Source: Symsagittifera roscoffensis | Taxonomy: Eukaryota; Xenacoelomorpha; Acoela; Convolutidae | DNA length: 64,000 bases | Direction: 5' to 3' | Assembly (NCBI RefSeq): GCF_963678635.1 | Contig: NC_087065.1 | Location: forward strand, 44,985,919-45,049,918 | In this document: piece by piece, positions 22,346 through 34,520 of the stretch | How the letters are laid out: every line of letters starts with the position of its first letter | How positions within the stretch are numbered: the first letter of the stretch is position 1 | The notes under the pieces: model-generated | The model's input: the letters and a program-made list of their open reading frames with translations, nothing else | The model's database searches: none | Told to the model about the DNA's origin: nothing | Translations under genes and position numbers: made by a program

Positions 22346-24789
22346 AAGCAGCTCAGAGGAACTTGTTTCGGAGCAAGAAACAAGTCACCCAGAGCGCGCC
22401 CGACAGGGTTTCAGAGCGCGCTCGACGGCTTATAAAGATCCGAAAATCGGTCCCCCCGAATGAGCAAATATTGTTTCAGAACAATACTGCTGCAGAAGCC
22501 GTCCAAGCTTATATATTCTTCACTTTTTCGAAAATCAACAGAATTAACTAGTTTCTATTCAAACTTTTGTGTTGTCTGAAATCACAAAAAAAAAAGATTT
22601 TCTCATAAATAAGTTTCCACTAGAAGGTACACTTCATTTGGAGATGTGTCCTCTAAGTAAAACGTATCTTAAAACTCGATTTATCTTGAAAATTTTTATT
22701 TTTGATTCGGAATTCGTTGTTTGAAAATCCAGGTAGCAATAAAAATTTTTGCGCATTCATTTTTGTTTTTCCCATTTCTCGTTCACAAACAATTAGTTTC
22801 GTATCAGGGCAATACCCTAACTGTTTCAAATGTTTTCTTAACATCCTACTGATATGTTTACAGTTGAAACAAGACGGTTCGTATATCAGGGCGAAACATT
22901 GAATAATAATATACAACAATAAATTGTTTTCAGGCTCAAAAATTGATAGATTAGTATAAGATATTGGTAATAACTATATCTTGGTGTGAAGCTTAAAAGA
23001 ACGCCTTTAGACCAAATGGTCCGTTTTCAAACGTCTCTGAATATTTTGATCACTCCATAGTCAGCAGTGTGGGATAAATATAATGGGTTGGTTCGCCACG
23101 CATAAACAACTTGCATTACATTTTTCTCATCCTTATTTATAATTTCAAGAACTGAATAAAATAAAACAGGTTCTAAATTTTTCTTTTTAAACTGTTTAAT
23201 TGATCACAGTCATTCGACCGAATAAAAAATCCACGAGCATAGAAAAACCCGCGCTTTAAACAAAAAATGATGAAAAATTTTAAGAAAAATCTATATATTG
23301 GTTCCTCATTTCATCTCTCCACGCGTATCTCTCCAAGTTTTCATTCCAAACGAGTGTTTTTGACAATTTTTAAACCCCTCAGAATTTTGCGAGGAATGAT
23401 CGTTTGTGAGGAATGAAGTTTTTTTTAATTGATGCGATTTTCTTATTTTGATTTTTTGCTTAAAATTGTGAAATATTTAAAAGACTTCGTGTTCTGCGGT
23501 CAAAGTCAAGAACAAATTTTGCCTGCAACCGTTTTTGAAAATTAATGGGTTTTGTAACATGTAGCTTGTACGGCAAATTGAATGATTCCAAAACTAACTG
23601 ATCCAAGTTAAGTGTTCCTTATAGCATGATATTCAAAGAGAAATACATCACTTAGTTTTTAAAAATGCGCATAGGAGAAAACTTAACAAAAAGAAAGTGC
23701 AAAGTAAGTGCGAAAATAACCTTTTTAGGGCAGCCATTAAAAAGCCGTCGTATAAAAAGATTCTATTCCGATTTTCTCTAGATTTTCTCCGTTATTACAG
23801 AACAGAAAAACTTCAATGTAAAATTTTAAAAAATGCTATAGATTTGTCTTTCCTGTTGATGTTTGGCTTGAAAAAAACCCTGACTATAATTAACTAGAAA
23901 ACTTGTTGCACCAAAAATGAATTGTTCTAGATTGAATTATTCAAGTATAGGTCATTTGCCTATTAAAATTTAGCCTTGAACGTTGATAAAGAAAATGACA
24001 TTTGGAAAAAATTTGCATAACTTTACTTTTCATACTGCGGGCGCCCTTAGATTTAGAAAGCTCGAAAATGATTCCCTTCATCACAATAGTTTGCGGTGAA
24101 AAACTCTCCTCGAGTGACTCTTTCTCTCTGTAGCTCCAGTGGAGACTTTTTTGAGTCTAAAAGTTAGCTCAACTATCGAAACAAAAGGACTAGAAACAAT
24201 TGATTAAGTTTCTCGAGATTTTGATGAACTTCACTGCCTTGCAAAAATCCATGTAAATCGATTCAAATCAATTTCTTAAGCAATAAAATCAATTTTTGTT
24301 TCTTTGTGAAAATCTTTTTAAACCGTTCTAAATTGACTGACGTATCTAATTGGGCGGGCTATCGTAAATCGGTTTTCAAACCGTTTTTTATCTGCAGAAA
24401 AATTGATTTCTATCAATTTTAAGCTCAAAGTTGTCAGTGCGTGCAATTCGAGAGGCGAATCATTGAATGAATCTTATTTTAAATTTTGCTGTCTGAACCA
24501 TATAGATGTAGGTTGCATTGTTAATGTGGTTGATGATAAAAATGATACAAAATTACTTGAGAGATAACTAATAGTTGCAATTGGTCCATTACATTTTTAT
24601 TGTTCAATCCAAATTCGTTTTTATCTATGCAATTTTTTTCTACCGTAATAGATCTTAAGTTTCTGAGATTTTTAAACAGCAGTCGTTTACTCTTGTTGCT
24701 CCTCAATTCGAAAAAAATTAAGAAGCGGATTCATGCGAGGAGGGCCTTCTGACCACTCAAAATGTTCGTCTTTCGGTATCATTATATGA

Positions 24790-25035
24790 CAATTTTTCTT
24801 GCCTGACCGACCTTAAGGGTTTTCTATTACGCCTTCGGCGCCAAATTAAATTAACTCTTAGGGAGGAGCTTACCAAAATAATACAATTTTTTGACCAAAA
24901 CTTTCTGTTGGTCATAGTAAGGTCTTATAATTGATAAGGTAGAGTCTCATAGTGATTGGAGAGAGCTTGGAAAATCAATTAGGAATGTTTTTTGAAAATT
25001 CGAATGTTTTTTGAAATCCGCCCCTTAAAAACCCA
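24790..25035. mobile_element. Degenerate hAT-type MITE
   Basis: 'cgccttcggcgccaaattaa', 'gaaaatcaatta' and a final 'aaatccgcccctta' follow the order of the young copies at 6559 and 17719. The ends are worn and no target duplication is clear. A further fragment may lie at 25690-25800. Confidence 0.5.
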
Positions 25036-26390
25036 TATCCGTCTCTTGCTTGGGATGTTTTATTTCAAATCAATTGCGAACTTTTCATTAATCCATTTTG
25101 GCTAAGTTTTTTTTTAGTATCTGACAAATATCAACGCTCTGACTCGAAGCTCAGAAAATTAATTCACCTTCGACCAACGTTTATAAAATAATGAGCATTT
25201 AAGATTGCCAAATTACCAAATTTTGGGTTAATAACTACTATATTTCAATTAAAACGTTGCTTAGAAAAAAATCAATTTGTTTTAAAAAAACTGGAAAAAA
25301 AATTGAGGCTGCTCAACAGCTAATCCTTCTGTAAGCATAAGGAGGCATTTCTATTTTGATTCATTGATTAAGTGCCTGAAAATTGAAATATCAAAAGCGA
25401 GGAAAATTTGTTTGCATCAAATATTCTTTTATCAAATGCATTTAAGTTATAAGGAAGAAGAACTTCCTGTTGATAATTTTTGTTTTTAAAATGTACTTTT
25501 TCAATGGACATCAACAGGGATTATTTTTTATGTAGATTTAAAACTGCTGCTGAAACCTTGAAGGGCTGTCAGAACGTTCGGAGTTTTGCCCTGTAAAGAG
25601 CAGTCGTCTTCAAAAAAAATTGTCTCCGCATCAACCTCCAACTAAAACATAAGTAGTTGGAGATGTATAGCTGGATATCTTTTTTAACCAATACTCCTCG
25701 CATTTTTTATGTGGTCGCATACTGATTTAGGAGCACTTGGAAAATCAAAATGATTCACTAAAATAAGTCGACAAAAAAAATTGAAATCCGCCTTTTCGAC
25801 ATAATTCCTTTGCGACCAATTGGAGTGCCGGAAAAATAAAAATCACAAAAGTGAAGAAGCTCTAAATGCAAAAGCTGTTACATTTATCAAAACTGTCTAT
25901 TAATAAAAAATATTTTATAGAGAATTTAATTTTTTGGCGGACACCATTAGGGTTTGTTTGTTACGTAGGTTGAAAACTACTACAATACTGCAGACACTTT
26001 GAGTGGCAGTAGGAACTTTCAAAGTTTGGTCATGTTACGAGCAGTCTGGTTAATACACTGGTTAACTAACTGATCAGATAAATGCTTTAGAAATATACTT
26101 AGTGCAGGTGGGGCGATTGCACCCCCGGGTCGGGGTGATCGTCTTAACTTTAGACTTTGTCCAGCAAGTGTAGTTTTGCGACTAAGTTTCCGCGGTCGAG
26201 AAGCAGCCTCAAATCGAATACAAAGTTGACTGCCAATTACAATTGTTGGGTCAACCGTCAGTCGAGCTGGGGTGGGCCAACAAGCCCAAAAGCACAAACC
26301 GAAAATAAGATTACCGTTAATAAATTAATATTGTCATGCAGAAAACATAATAACAGGGAGGGCGACAATTCGTAATAGGCGACGATTTGT

Positions 26391-26815
26391 AAGAAGACTG
26401 CTCGTATCAGGGCGAAATCCTGAATGTTCCGACTGCCTTTTAAGGTCTAGGGCGCAGTAATAACATGAAAAAATTAAATGTAATAAATAAACTATTTGTT
26501 TTAATGTGAGCCATATAAAACACAAAAAGATAGATTTTGATCTTATTTACAAATCAATTATGGCAAATAAGCTTCCTTCAATAATTGGAACGATTTCTAA
26601 GACAAAATAAATCTCCGCTTGCGTATTAATAGCATCAAATATATCGCGTTGGTCAAGTTGGTCAAATTGGCAATATTTAAACTACCACAAAAAATGATCG
26701 CAGGTGAAATGTCTGTTTAATTTTAAGCTCAGGACAACAAAGTGTTTTGAACGGTTATTTTAAAGTTTTTGTCAAACATGGCTACTTAAAAAGTCGAAAT
26801 TTGTCTGAATAAAAA
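26391..26815. repeat. Dispersed hairpin repeat, copy
   Basis: 'gactgctcgtatcagggcga' followed by 'tgttccgactgccttttaag', then 'aatcaattatggcaaataagc' shortened versions, 'aaatatatcgcgttgg' and 'aaaaagtcgaaa' at the end. It aligns by order with 29252-29652 along its whole length. Confidence 0.65.
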
Positions 26816-27199
26816 CATACCACCCCGAGCACAAATATTCCGTTACTTTCGTTACACACATTCCGTTACTTTTGTCAGAATAACAAGCGACAATTCGTAA
26901 CAGGGCATTGCCTTGCTCCGCTGCGATTACAATTGGCACAAAAGGAATAGTGCGCATAAATTAGTGTTTGCGGCCTAAACTAATGTTACGAATTGTCGCC
27001 TGTTACGACTTGTCGCTTCACGGAATAACAGATTGTCCTTGTTGTTATGCAATTGTTTCGGAAGTATGCCTTCAGAAAAAGAACAGTGGAAACGTATTTT
27101 GTTCAGCCAAGAATTCGAAACATAGATCAAGCACAGTCGAAACTTGCACTTCAAGCTACCCGCATTTATTTTCAAGCGTTAATAATCGGTTGTATTAAG

Positions 27200-28030
27200 A
27201 TTTAAGGATCAATTGATCAATTGAACTAAATTTGAGAAAAAATTAATTTTAATGAGATGAAATTGATTATAGTTTTTTTAAAATCATATTACAATCACAA
27301 ATAATCGCTTATTAATTCATCTACTTTTTTGATACAATTAGAATCGATTATAATTGATTATAATTGATTATTTTTATCCCAATTACCAAATCATAAGGTT
27401 CGCACAAAAAATCCATTGTAATCTATTATAATCCCTTTTGTTTGCCCCTTTTGTCTTTGGCCTTGCATCTGAATTGCTTTTATTTTATGCTTTTCGCATA
27501 AGTTGGTTTATGTGAAAAAAGGGAAAATTGTTTTAGCAGTGTTCAAATCAATTCAAATTTACACCTTTTTTTCTTTTATTCGTTTAGAGTTGTTTCATGA
27601 TGCACATTTTAAGTTCTTTCCAAAAATCAGATTTAGTTTAATGACTTATTTGGACGAATTCTTTTTTCACCTACCGCGGGAAATTTTCAAATAATATGAA
27701 AGGTTCTCCATGAAACTTTTGTTTTGTGGAAAAATGGAAAAGTTTTGTGTTCAGCTGATTTAAGATGTGACAATAAATCTCATTTCAGGGATTTTGTTTT
27801 CAAAGAATACCTAATTTTGATTTATAATGAATTACGATCAATTATAATATCACTGAAAGTGTTTCGGAAAAATTATAATCAATTATAATAGATTATAATT
27901 TATTATAATTTCACTAATAATCTTATTATCACAATGGTTTATAAATTGCTTGAACATCTAAACTTGGAGCTTATAAATAATTATAATTTTGATTTAAGTA
28001 CAATTATAAATGTAACATAATCGATTACTT
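27200..28030. repeat. AT-rich array of TTATAATNATTATAAT motifs
   Basis: Repeated 'gattataattgattataat' and 'attataatagattataat' phrases, with less regular AT sequence between. It resembles the 4010-4265 array. Strong dyad symmetry of each unit; no coding sense. Confidence 0.6.
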
Positions 28031-29251
28031 TCTCTTTCTACTGAGTGCGGGTGTGCCGAGCACATACCTAGTTTTTTTGGTAAAAAAGTCGAAACAATCG
28101 AAATATATCGAATACGAGTCAAAAAAGAAACATAAGTCGAGAACCTCGCGAGTCCCCCCTCCAAAAAGCCTTCCTTTGAAACAAATTTATGCCAGCGAAA
28201 TTTGGTGGATCAATGGAAGTTAACTTAGATTGGCTGGGGGAGCTCTCACCTTTATCGTCAATTCGTTTAGGGTGAAAACTCTTAACTATTTAGGCGCTAG
28301 AGCTAATCAAATGCTTTTTTGCCTTCGCTCCTCCTCCCAAAACTTCAAACTTTCTCTTTTTCAAGTAGTTTTACGTGTTATTATGGGTAAATGCATAATG
28401 ATGCGATGTAAGGCATGGATATTTTCTGTTCATAATTGTTAGTTTGTTCACAATGCCAAGTTTGATTGATTTTTGACAGCGTTAAAATAGTTTTTAATAA
28501 CTGAAAACAAAAGGTGGATGGGAGAGGAAAAGAACTGCTTGTTTTACTGATGACCATGTGAGCTAAAAGCTTGATGAAAAAATTGTGACGGGGAATTTCT
28601 GAGCTACTGTACAGGCTCTTTTTTTTTCTCTTCCCCACCTTCAAAGTTTTTTGTTCACATTCTTTCACGTTGTTGTTAACATTTTGTTCACATTCTTCAA
28701 AAATGATATATGGACTAATTATGCCATGGGAAACATATTTGGTTTTCTTACTCAACCTTGTAAAACCCCTCGTTACACCATAAAAAGATGTTTATGTAGA
28801 TGGGGGAGTAAAAAGAGACTCTGAGCCTACAACAGGAGTAGCTGGTTGATCTGCAAAGATTACAAAAAATTCCGAACGCCCTCCTTAATATGAAATTCAG
28901 ATTCAACTTTATTGGGATGAGTGAAAAGAAAACGCATCGAATTGATCATTTGCGGGAAACACTTTAATCACTTCAATAGAGTTGTTTGTACTTTTTTAAA
29001 TCCGATTTTCTTGGTTAGGATTATGGATGCTTGGAGTGGTTGTAACGGAACAAAAAAAATACTATTAGCAATAGTTCAATTAAATTATGACAAATCAATT
29101 ATTTGTAAAGTATTGAAAATGAATTTCGATTAGTGAGATATATGCGCCAAAAAAAATCTGATTTCAAATTATGAGTTAAGAGGGTTTTTAGGGTATTTGA
29201 TAAAAGCTAAAAAGTTCATTTTCCAATACACAAGCAAATGCCGCTAAACAA

Positions 29252-29652
29252 AACAAGACTGCTCGTATCAGGGCGAAGCCCTGAATGTTCCGACTGCCTT
29301 TTAAAGTCTATGCAGCAGTAATAACATGGAAAATTTAAATGAAATAAAATAAAATTAAAATTTTTTTCTAAAAAATTTGAGATTTTTTGTAAAAACATCA
29401 CCCCACACACCATATTAAGTATAAAGTGATAGAATTTGCTCCTATTAACAAATCAATTATGGCATATATTCTTCCCTGAACCAATTTGGAACGATTTTTA
29501 AGACGTAGTAAATCCCGCTTACGCTTTAATAGCGCGAAATATATCGCGCATTAATTGTCCCAAATTGGCCAAAATGGCAATCTTTGAACCCCTATAGCTT
29601 TACGAAAGAAGATCACCGGTAAAATATTTTTTCAAATCAAGTCGGAACAACA
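29252..29652. repeat. Dispersed hairpin repeat, best-preserved copy
   Basis: About 400 bp. The head holds a perfect hairpin CAGGGC-gaa-GCCCTG at 29269-29283 and 'tgttccgactgccttttaaa'. The middle has 'aatcaattatggcatata', 'gaacgatttttaagacg' and 'gcgaaatatatcgcgc'. The end is 'aagtcggaacaa'. The terminal gtcggaac is the complement of the gttccgac in the head. At least ten full or partial copies lie between 3.5 and 30.3 kb. There is no ORF and no clear target duplication, so the class is unknown. Confidence 0.7.
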
Positions 29653-29877
29653 ATACTGGGCTTTGTTCCAGTTTCACACCCCCCTCGTAAAGTTACAAAA
29701 TAAAGATGTTCAAAAATTGTTCACACGGCAATTTGCATATTAGAAGCATTGTACAAACTTGCTCACCTTTTCACGCTGACACGTTTTCATGCAGTTTATA
29801 ACATCAAAAGTCAATTTAATTAGACTTTAATTTAAGGGAATTCAGAAAAAACAAAAGGGGGGAGACTGGAAAAGAGC

Positions 29878-30282
29878 CCAATACTGTTCGTATATCAGGG
29901 CAAAGCAAAATTTCGACTGCACCTTAATCGGTATCAAATAGTTGTTGCTAATGAATATATTTTAAAATCATATATTTTGGACGATATTATAAGTGCGACT
30001 GATTAGCTTGCCTCAATTCTTTTTGGAATAATTTTGCTGTGCGGGATATTTTGCTGCGCAAAAATAAATCGCATTAGACTTTTGGCGTTAACATTAAACT
30101 CTTCAGAGCGCGCATAAATTAGTTCACAGCATAGCCAAATTGGCAATTTTCAGACGCCCAAAATTCAATATATTCTTGCTATATGAAAGATTCTTGTTAA
30201 AAACTATCATTTCGATCGGCGAAAAATGACTAAAAAAAAACAAATCACCCCAAGCATGAATAATCCGTCGAAAGTCGGAACA
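29878..30282. repeat. Dispersed hairpin repeat, copy running into another head
   Basis: Starts 'caatactgttcgtatatcag' and ends 'gaaagtcggaacaa', where a new head 'actattggtatatcagggc' begins at once (30287). The head-to-tail abutment suggests either a tandem structure or a preferred insertion point at the family's own terminus. Confidence 0.6.
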
Positions 30283-31109
30283 ATAAGACTATTGGTATAT
30301 CAGGGCAAAACCTTGGATGTTTTGATGACATAATTGGTGTCGAAGTTTTCCCCGTACAGCAAACCTTATCTTGTCAAATTAAAATGTGAAATGCTAAAAT
30401 TCGAGTCGAATTTTTATGACCTATTAGAAGGTCTCAATTTCTTTTGGAAGGGTAATGAGTGCGAATATTTTGCAACTCATGAACCATTCTCGTATGAAAC
30501 CCAGCATCTATGAAAAAGTATCAATCCAGAAGCTATGCAATCAGTTTTTTATTCTGGTGCAAACTTGTTTGCTTGGCAATCCAATGATTTCCGGATCAAT
30601 TCCTACACGCTCTCCCTTCAAAAAACTGCATCAAGCATATTTTTCTTTACTTTCTTCGAAAGTCAAATTACAAATTGTTGGTTCAAGTCATTTATATGTA
30701 TAAAATTTTCATTTTATGCTTTTTTTTTCAAAGAAACCTGGTCGTCAACGTTTGTATAGTGGAATACCTTTAATAGTCAGCTTGGATTGCCGAGATTTAC
30801 TGCTTCAATCAAAACTCAAGCTTTGAAATGGGATTCAATTGTTTAACCATATGAACCGTTTCTCTGATGTAAGTGGTATTTTGAGGAAAAAGCTATTCAT
30901 TTAGTGCTTGGAGGTACAGCATAAAATATATTTTTAGCACGTAGGTCGGAAACTTGCTTGCTCGAAAGAGAGCTAAAAATTGGTTTGTTTCTCATAGTTA
31001 ATTCTTTTCTGTCACCGAATGCCTTGAAAAAACAATATTCAGTTGACCAGTACCCGGGTCGAGATGTTCATTTCATGTTCCAGCCGTCTCGACCAAAACC
31101 AAAATTGGT

Positions 31110-31380
31110 GTTTCCATCGTTTTGACCAAATTTTGGCTGTTTTGACTGTGCTTGACTAAAACTCGGTATGTTTTGACTGTGCTTGACTGAATCAAATGTG
31201 CTCGACCGTGCGCTACCGAAGGAAGATATATTTTGACTGTGCTCGACGGAAAAATGTGTTTGACCGTGCTCGACCCAAGCAAGATATGTTTCGTTTGTGC
31301 TCGACAAAAACAAACAAGCTCTACACAAGCAAAATATGTTTTGACCGTACTCGACCAAATTCGGATATGATTGACTTCCA
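31110..31380. repeat. Decayed minisatellite, unit about 30 bp
   Basis: 'ttttgactgtgctcgac'-type units recur at 31140, 31170, 31231, 31258, about 31290 and 31339, separated by variable 'aagcaagatatg' spacers. One outlying unit is near 31643. Two minus-strand frames stay open across the array (31388-31068 and 31381-31073) and spell a repeated VEHSQNI-like peptide, but open frames are expected in such a repeat and I do not call a gene. Confidence 0.75.
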
Positions 31381-32149
31381 AAAAACATGGTTCATCTAAA
31401 TTTAAACGTTGCAGTTTAAGTTTTTTGGTAACATCTCATGATGTTTTCTTATCAATATAAAATAATAATAGTCATTTGCAACTTAAATGCTTTGAGAGAT
31501 GAACTTTTAGCTATTTTCCATTTCTTTGAATACTGGCTTGCAATTGGAGTCTTGCATATTAAAAAATATGTTGACATTTCAAAAAAAAATGACTCCGAAA
31601 GACCGTTGGTCAAATGGTAATTTTCTAACGTGCTCGAGGTATGTTTTGACCGTGCTCAAGAAATATTTCAAGCATAAAGTGAGCACCTACATCCGCGGGT
31701 AATCAAGTGATGGTATGATCATTTATCAGACAGTTTGTTTAGAGATTGTGTCGTTTTGCGTCCCTCATCACGGAGTGACCGAATAAGGAAAAATTGTTTT
31801 CAGTTACTTTCAGACAATCTGACTTGAGTATTTCAAATAAAACTTCAAAGAAATTGCGAAAATTTTAAAGAAAGCGACTAAAATCAGGCCATTAGTTTTA
31901 ATTTTGAATATATGGAAAACAAGCAGATACAATAATTTTCACATATTGAAAGTCGAGTGAGGAAATTGGAAAAACCTAAAACCATTTTTTCATACAGAGG
32001 ATAAGCTGAGCTTTGCACCACTTGCGATACACATATCAATGACTATGAATTAAATCAAACGACAAAAAATTCAAAAAAATGTTTTAGTCACTAAAAATTG
32101 CCACAAAAACCCTAAATATTCGGAACAAAATTGCTTGCACCAAGAAAAG

Positions 32150-32225
32150 TAGGTCTCAACTGGAATCGAACTTCCGGGCTTTGGCGTCTCAACCATAGGG
32201 CTTACAGCAACTTGAAATAAACCTA
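32150..32225 (-). repeat. tRNA-derived SINE fragment
   Basis: On the minus strand GTTCGATTCC at 32171-32162 is a perfect pol III B box in a context like a tRNA T-arm (gaagTTCGATTCCag). Upstream sequence reads like a worn D-arm/anticodon part, but there is no acceptable A box or cloverleaf. It is probably a SINE head, not a functional tRNA. Confidence 0.45.
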
Positions 32226-33299
32226 AATTTTTGGGCTACGGGAACTAAGCCGACAAAAACAAACAGACGGATGATAGTCTAAAAAAGGTGACCCGATTTG
32301 CATTTATAATAATCAAGCGGTAACAAAGCCGAAGAAACCTGAGCAGAAACCCTTCATGCCGAAAAGAAAATCAAAAAATCTAAACTTATAAAATATGTTA
32401 AGTCCCTTTTCCCCTCAAGGCGCACACACGCGCAAAAAAAAATTGGTCGTACAAGTTTTGATTCGGCCGGACTTTAAATGATTAAAACAACTGCAGTAAA
32501 AAATTAATACAGCTAAAATAAACAGTTTTTAGATGTGGCATTTAAATCAAAAAATATAAGCAGACAAATAATAGGCAGACAAATAATAACTTTTTTTTTA
32601 ACCGGACCGTTTGAAAAAAAAACAGGTCCTGGTCAGTTTTGCACCCCAGACTTTTGGCGTATTCGTTACCAACAGGCTAAGCGTGCAAGAGAACTACGAA
32701 GTTTGAATTGGCTATGAGCCAAGATACCACCAGGAGTCCAATGAGTTCTGTGGTCAAGGTTGTTAGAGGGCAAAAACGTCTAGTACCCGATAGCAATACC
32801 CTTGCTTATTGCAAGGGTAAGAATGAAAAACAAAAAAAAAATTTTTTCTGTATACCTGCAGAAATTTGTGTAGAGCAAAACTTAGCTTTGCTGCTATAAT
32901 TCTGTAATAATGACTTCGGTTTTGATTGATCGCAAGTTTTCCATCGTTAGTCCCTTCATCATGGGAATAACCCCGACAATTTGTTTAAAGACCACAGTCT
33001 CAAAACAATTTGCTTTTCACAACAATATGCCATGCAATGTTTAAAGGCAAAAACAAATAAAACACCGATAAAAAGCAAACTCAGCCTTCAAAGAATTATT
33101 TTGTTTCAAATTAGTTTTAGCTCGAAGTTCAGAAATACTCACAGGAATTAAAACGCTGTCCAACAATCCTGCTCGAAACCATAAAACAGGTATGTTTTTA
33201 CAGCCATTTCTTGATCTCACCAAAATTACCGTTGAGCAAAAACATTGACAAAAATTCTTGTTGAGCAAAAGAGCAAAAACCTTAAATCAGAAAAACTCA

Positions 33300-33730
33300 C
33301 TATTTGGAAAAAATTTGCATGCAATATTGAAATTTTCGGTGAATTTGAGACATACTTTCAGTCTCAAAAATTAGCTGTCGCATGTAAAAAGGTCGTCTAA
33401 AATAGATCGTTTGCTCTTTTTTTGTTTCATCCAACTTTTTGCTATTCTCTAGAGAAACAGTACGTTCTGGAATAAACGAAATTAGTTTGATTCTGTTAGC
33501 TTCAAAAACTCTCTCAAACAGGTTCAAAATATAGCGTGGTATAAAATTTGAACAGACAAAAATAATTAAAAAGAGCAAATGACTTACTTTAATGACATTT
33601 CTATCCCTCAGGGTCAGAGTTTTTTGAAATTTTATGATGTCCGATAAATATCATAAGCACTGTGGAAAGTTACTATAGTTATTGAGATTTGCAAAAAGTT
33701 CGGACAAACAGAAAAGAGCAACTAACCCAC
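33300..33730. repeat. Tc1-type MITE fragments
   Basis: Inverted and direct copies of the terminal motif ('caactttttgct' near 33435, 'aattaaaaagagcaaatgac' near 33562, 'gcaaaaagttcggacaaaca' near 33692) belong to the family at 18.2-19.9 kb. At least two nested small elements appear to be present; precise limits are not resolvable by eye. Confidence 0.5.
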
Positions 33731-34460
33731 AGCTAGTCCCAAAATTTTTCGGTCAACAAATCTGAACGAAGTTAATAAACGCTTAGTTTGACGACTGAAT
33801 GCATTTTTGCACCACTATATAGCTTTCAACAAATTTATCGGACGACATTCTATATTTTTGAAACAAGTCTGAATGAATAAGTGAAATGGCCTTAAAATTT
33901 TATCTAGTTTTCAAAAGTGCTTTTGAACTGAAAAAAAAGCAATGCAAAATGGTTGCTGGAAAATTTTTGCTTTATTTCAAGAGCTCAATTGAAAAACAAT
34001 TTTCATTTAACAATGATTTGCCATGCAAGTTTTCAGAGCCAAAAAAAAAATGCCGACAAACACGCAAACGAGAAACTTCAAATAGTTAATTCGATTTACT
34101 TTAAATTTGAAGGCCCGAATTATTGCAGAAATTATATACATTGTCCGATAGGTTTTTTAAAAGCTATAAACGCCATTTCATATTCTCAAGGTCAGAATTA
34201 TTTCAAAAATTCAAGACTTTATCCGATAAATTTGTTTAGAGATATATGTACGCACTGTCTGCCTGACTTTTTGCTACTCTCTGTAAGTCTGATTGCAACT
34301 GTTTGTTGTAGATATTTTCTGCTTCTGAAACCAAATCCATTTACAAGTGATTGTGTGTTTGATTAATTGTTCAGCCGATCTCGGCGGGGTAATTTACGAT
34401 TTCAGTGAAAAAATAACGAAAGATCTGTGACATTCAATTTTTTTGAGTTAACTCCATATA

Positions 34461-34520
34461 TCAATCCTATTTATACTTGTCTTAGTTTTACCTCGGATTG
34501 CGACGTGACTCTCTGTACCC
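34461..34520 (+). promoter_or_regulatory. USP2 proximal upstream region
   Basis: A TATA-like 'ctatttatac' lies near 34468, about 50 bases before the ATG, followed by the segment 'gattgcgacgtgactctctg' shared with USP1 (see 16150-16183). A RCGTG core is present instead of the USP1 E-box. Promoter role is inferred from position and conservation. Confidence 0.4.

Larger units (their letters stand above)
20260..34460. other. Long intergenic interval between USP1 and USP2
   Basis: About 14 kb with no convincing host exon. It contains hairpin-repeat copies (20698, 22084, 22798, 26391, 29252, 29878), a degenerate hAT MITE (24790), an AT-rich array (27200), a minisatellite (31110), a SINE piece (32150) and Tc1-type MITE ends (33300). 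Short ORFs, including 28381-28755 minus and 33953-34366 plus, are AT-rich and lack recognisable features. The USP1 3'UTR should begin at 20260; an AATAAG occurs near 20323, but no clear AATAAA is close. Confidence 0.45.

Noticed and set aside
26019-26297. GC-rich island with a 92-codon minus-strand ORF
   Set aside because: Composition is unusual, but the peptide has no recognisable motif, no splice partners were found, and the 'gcaggtggggcgattgcac' end looks like an unknown transposon terminus.
28381-28755. Minus-strand 124-codon ORF, Lys/Asn-rich
   Set aside because: Composition follows the AT-rich DNA, with a small internal repeat around 'tttgttcacattctt'. No domain and no exon structure.
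32150-32225. A functional tRNA gene
   Set aside because: Good B box but no credible A box, acceptor stem or anticodon arm; treated as a SINE fragment.
33953-34366. Plus-strand 137-codon ORF before USP2
   Set aside because: Overlaps other open frames in AT-rich sequence, begins with a non-ATG codon and shows no conserved features.
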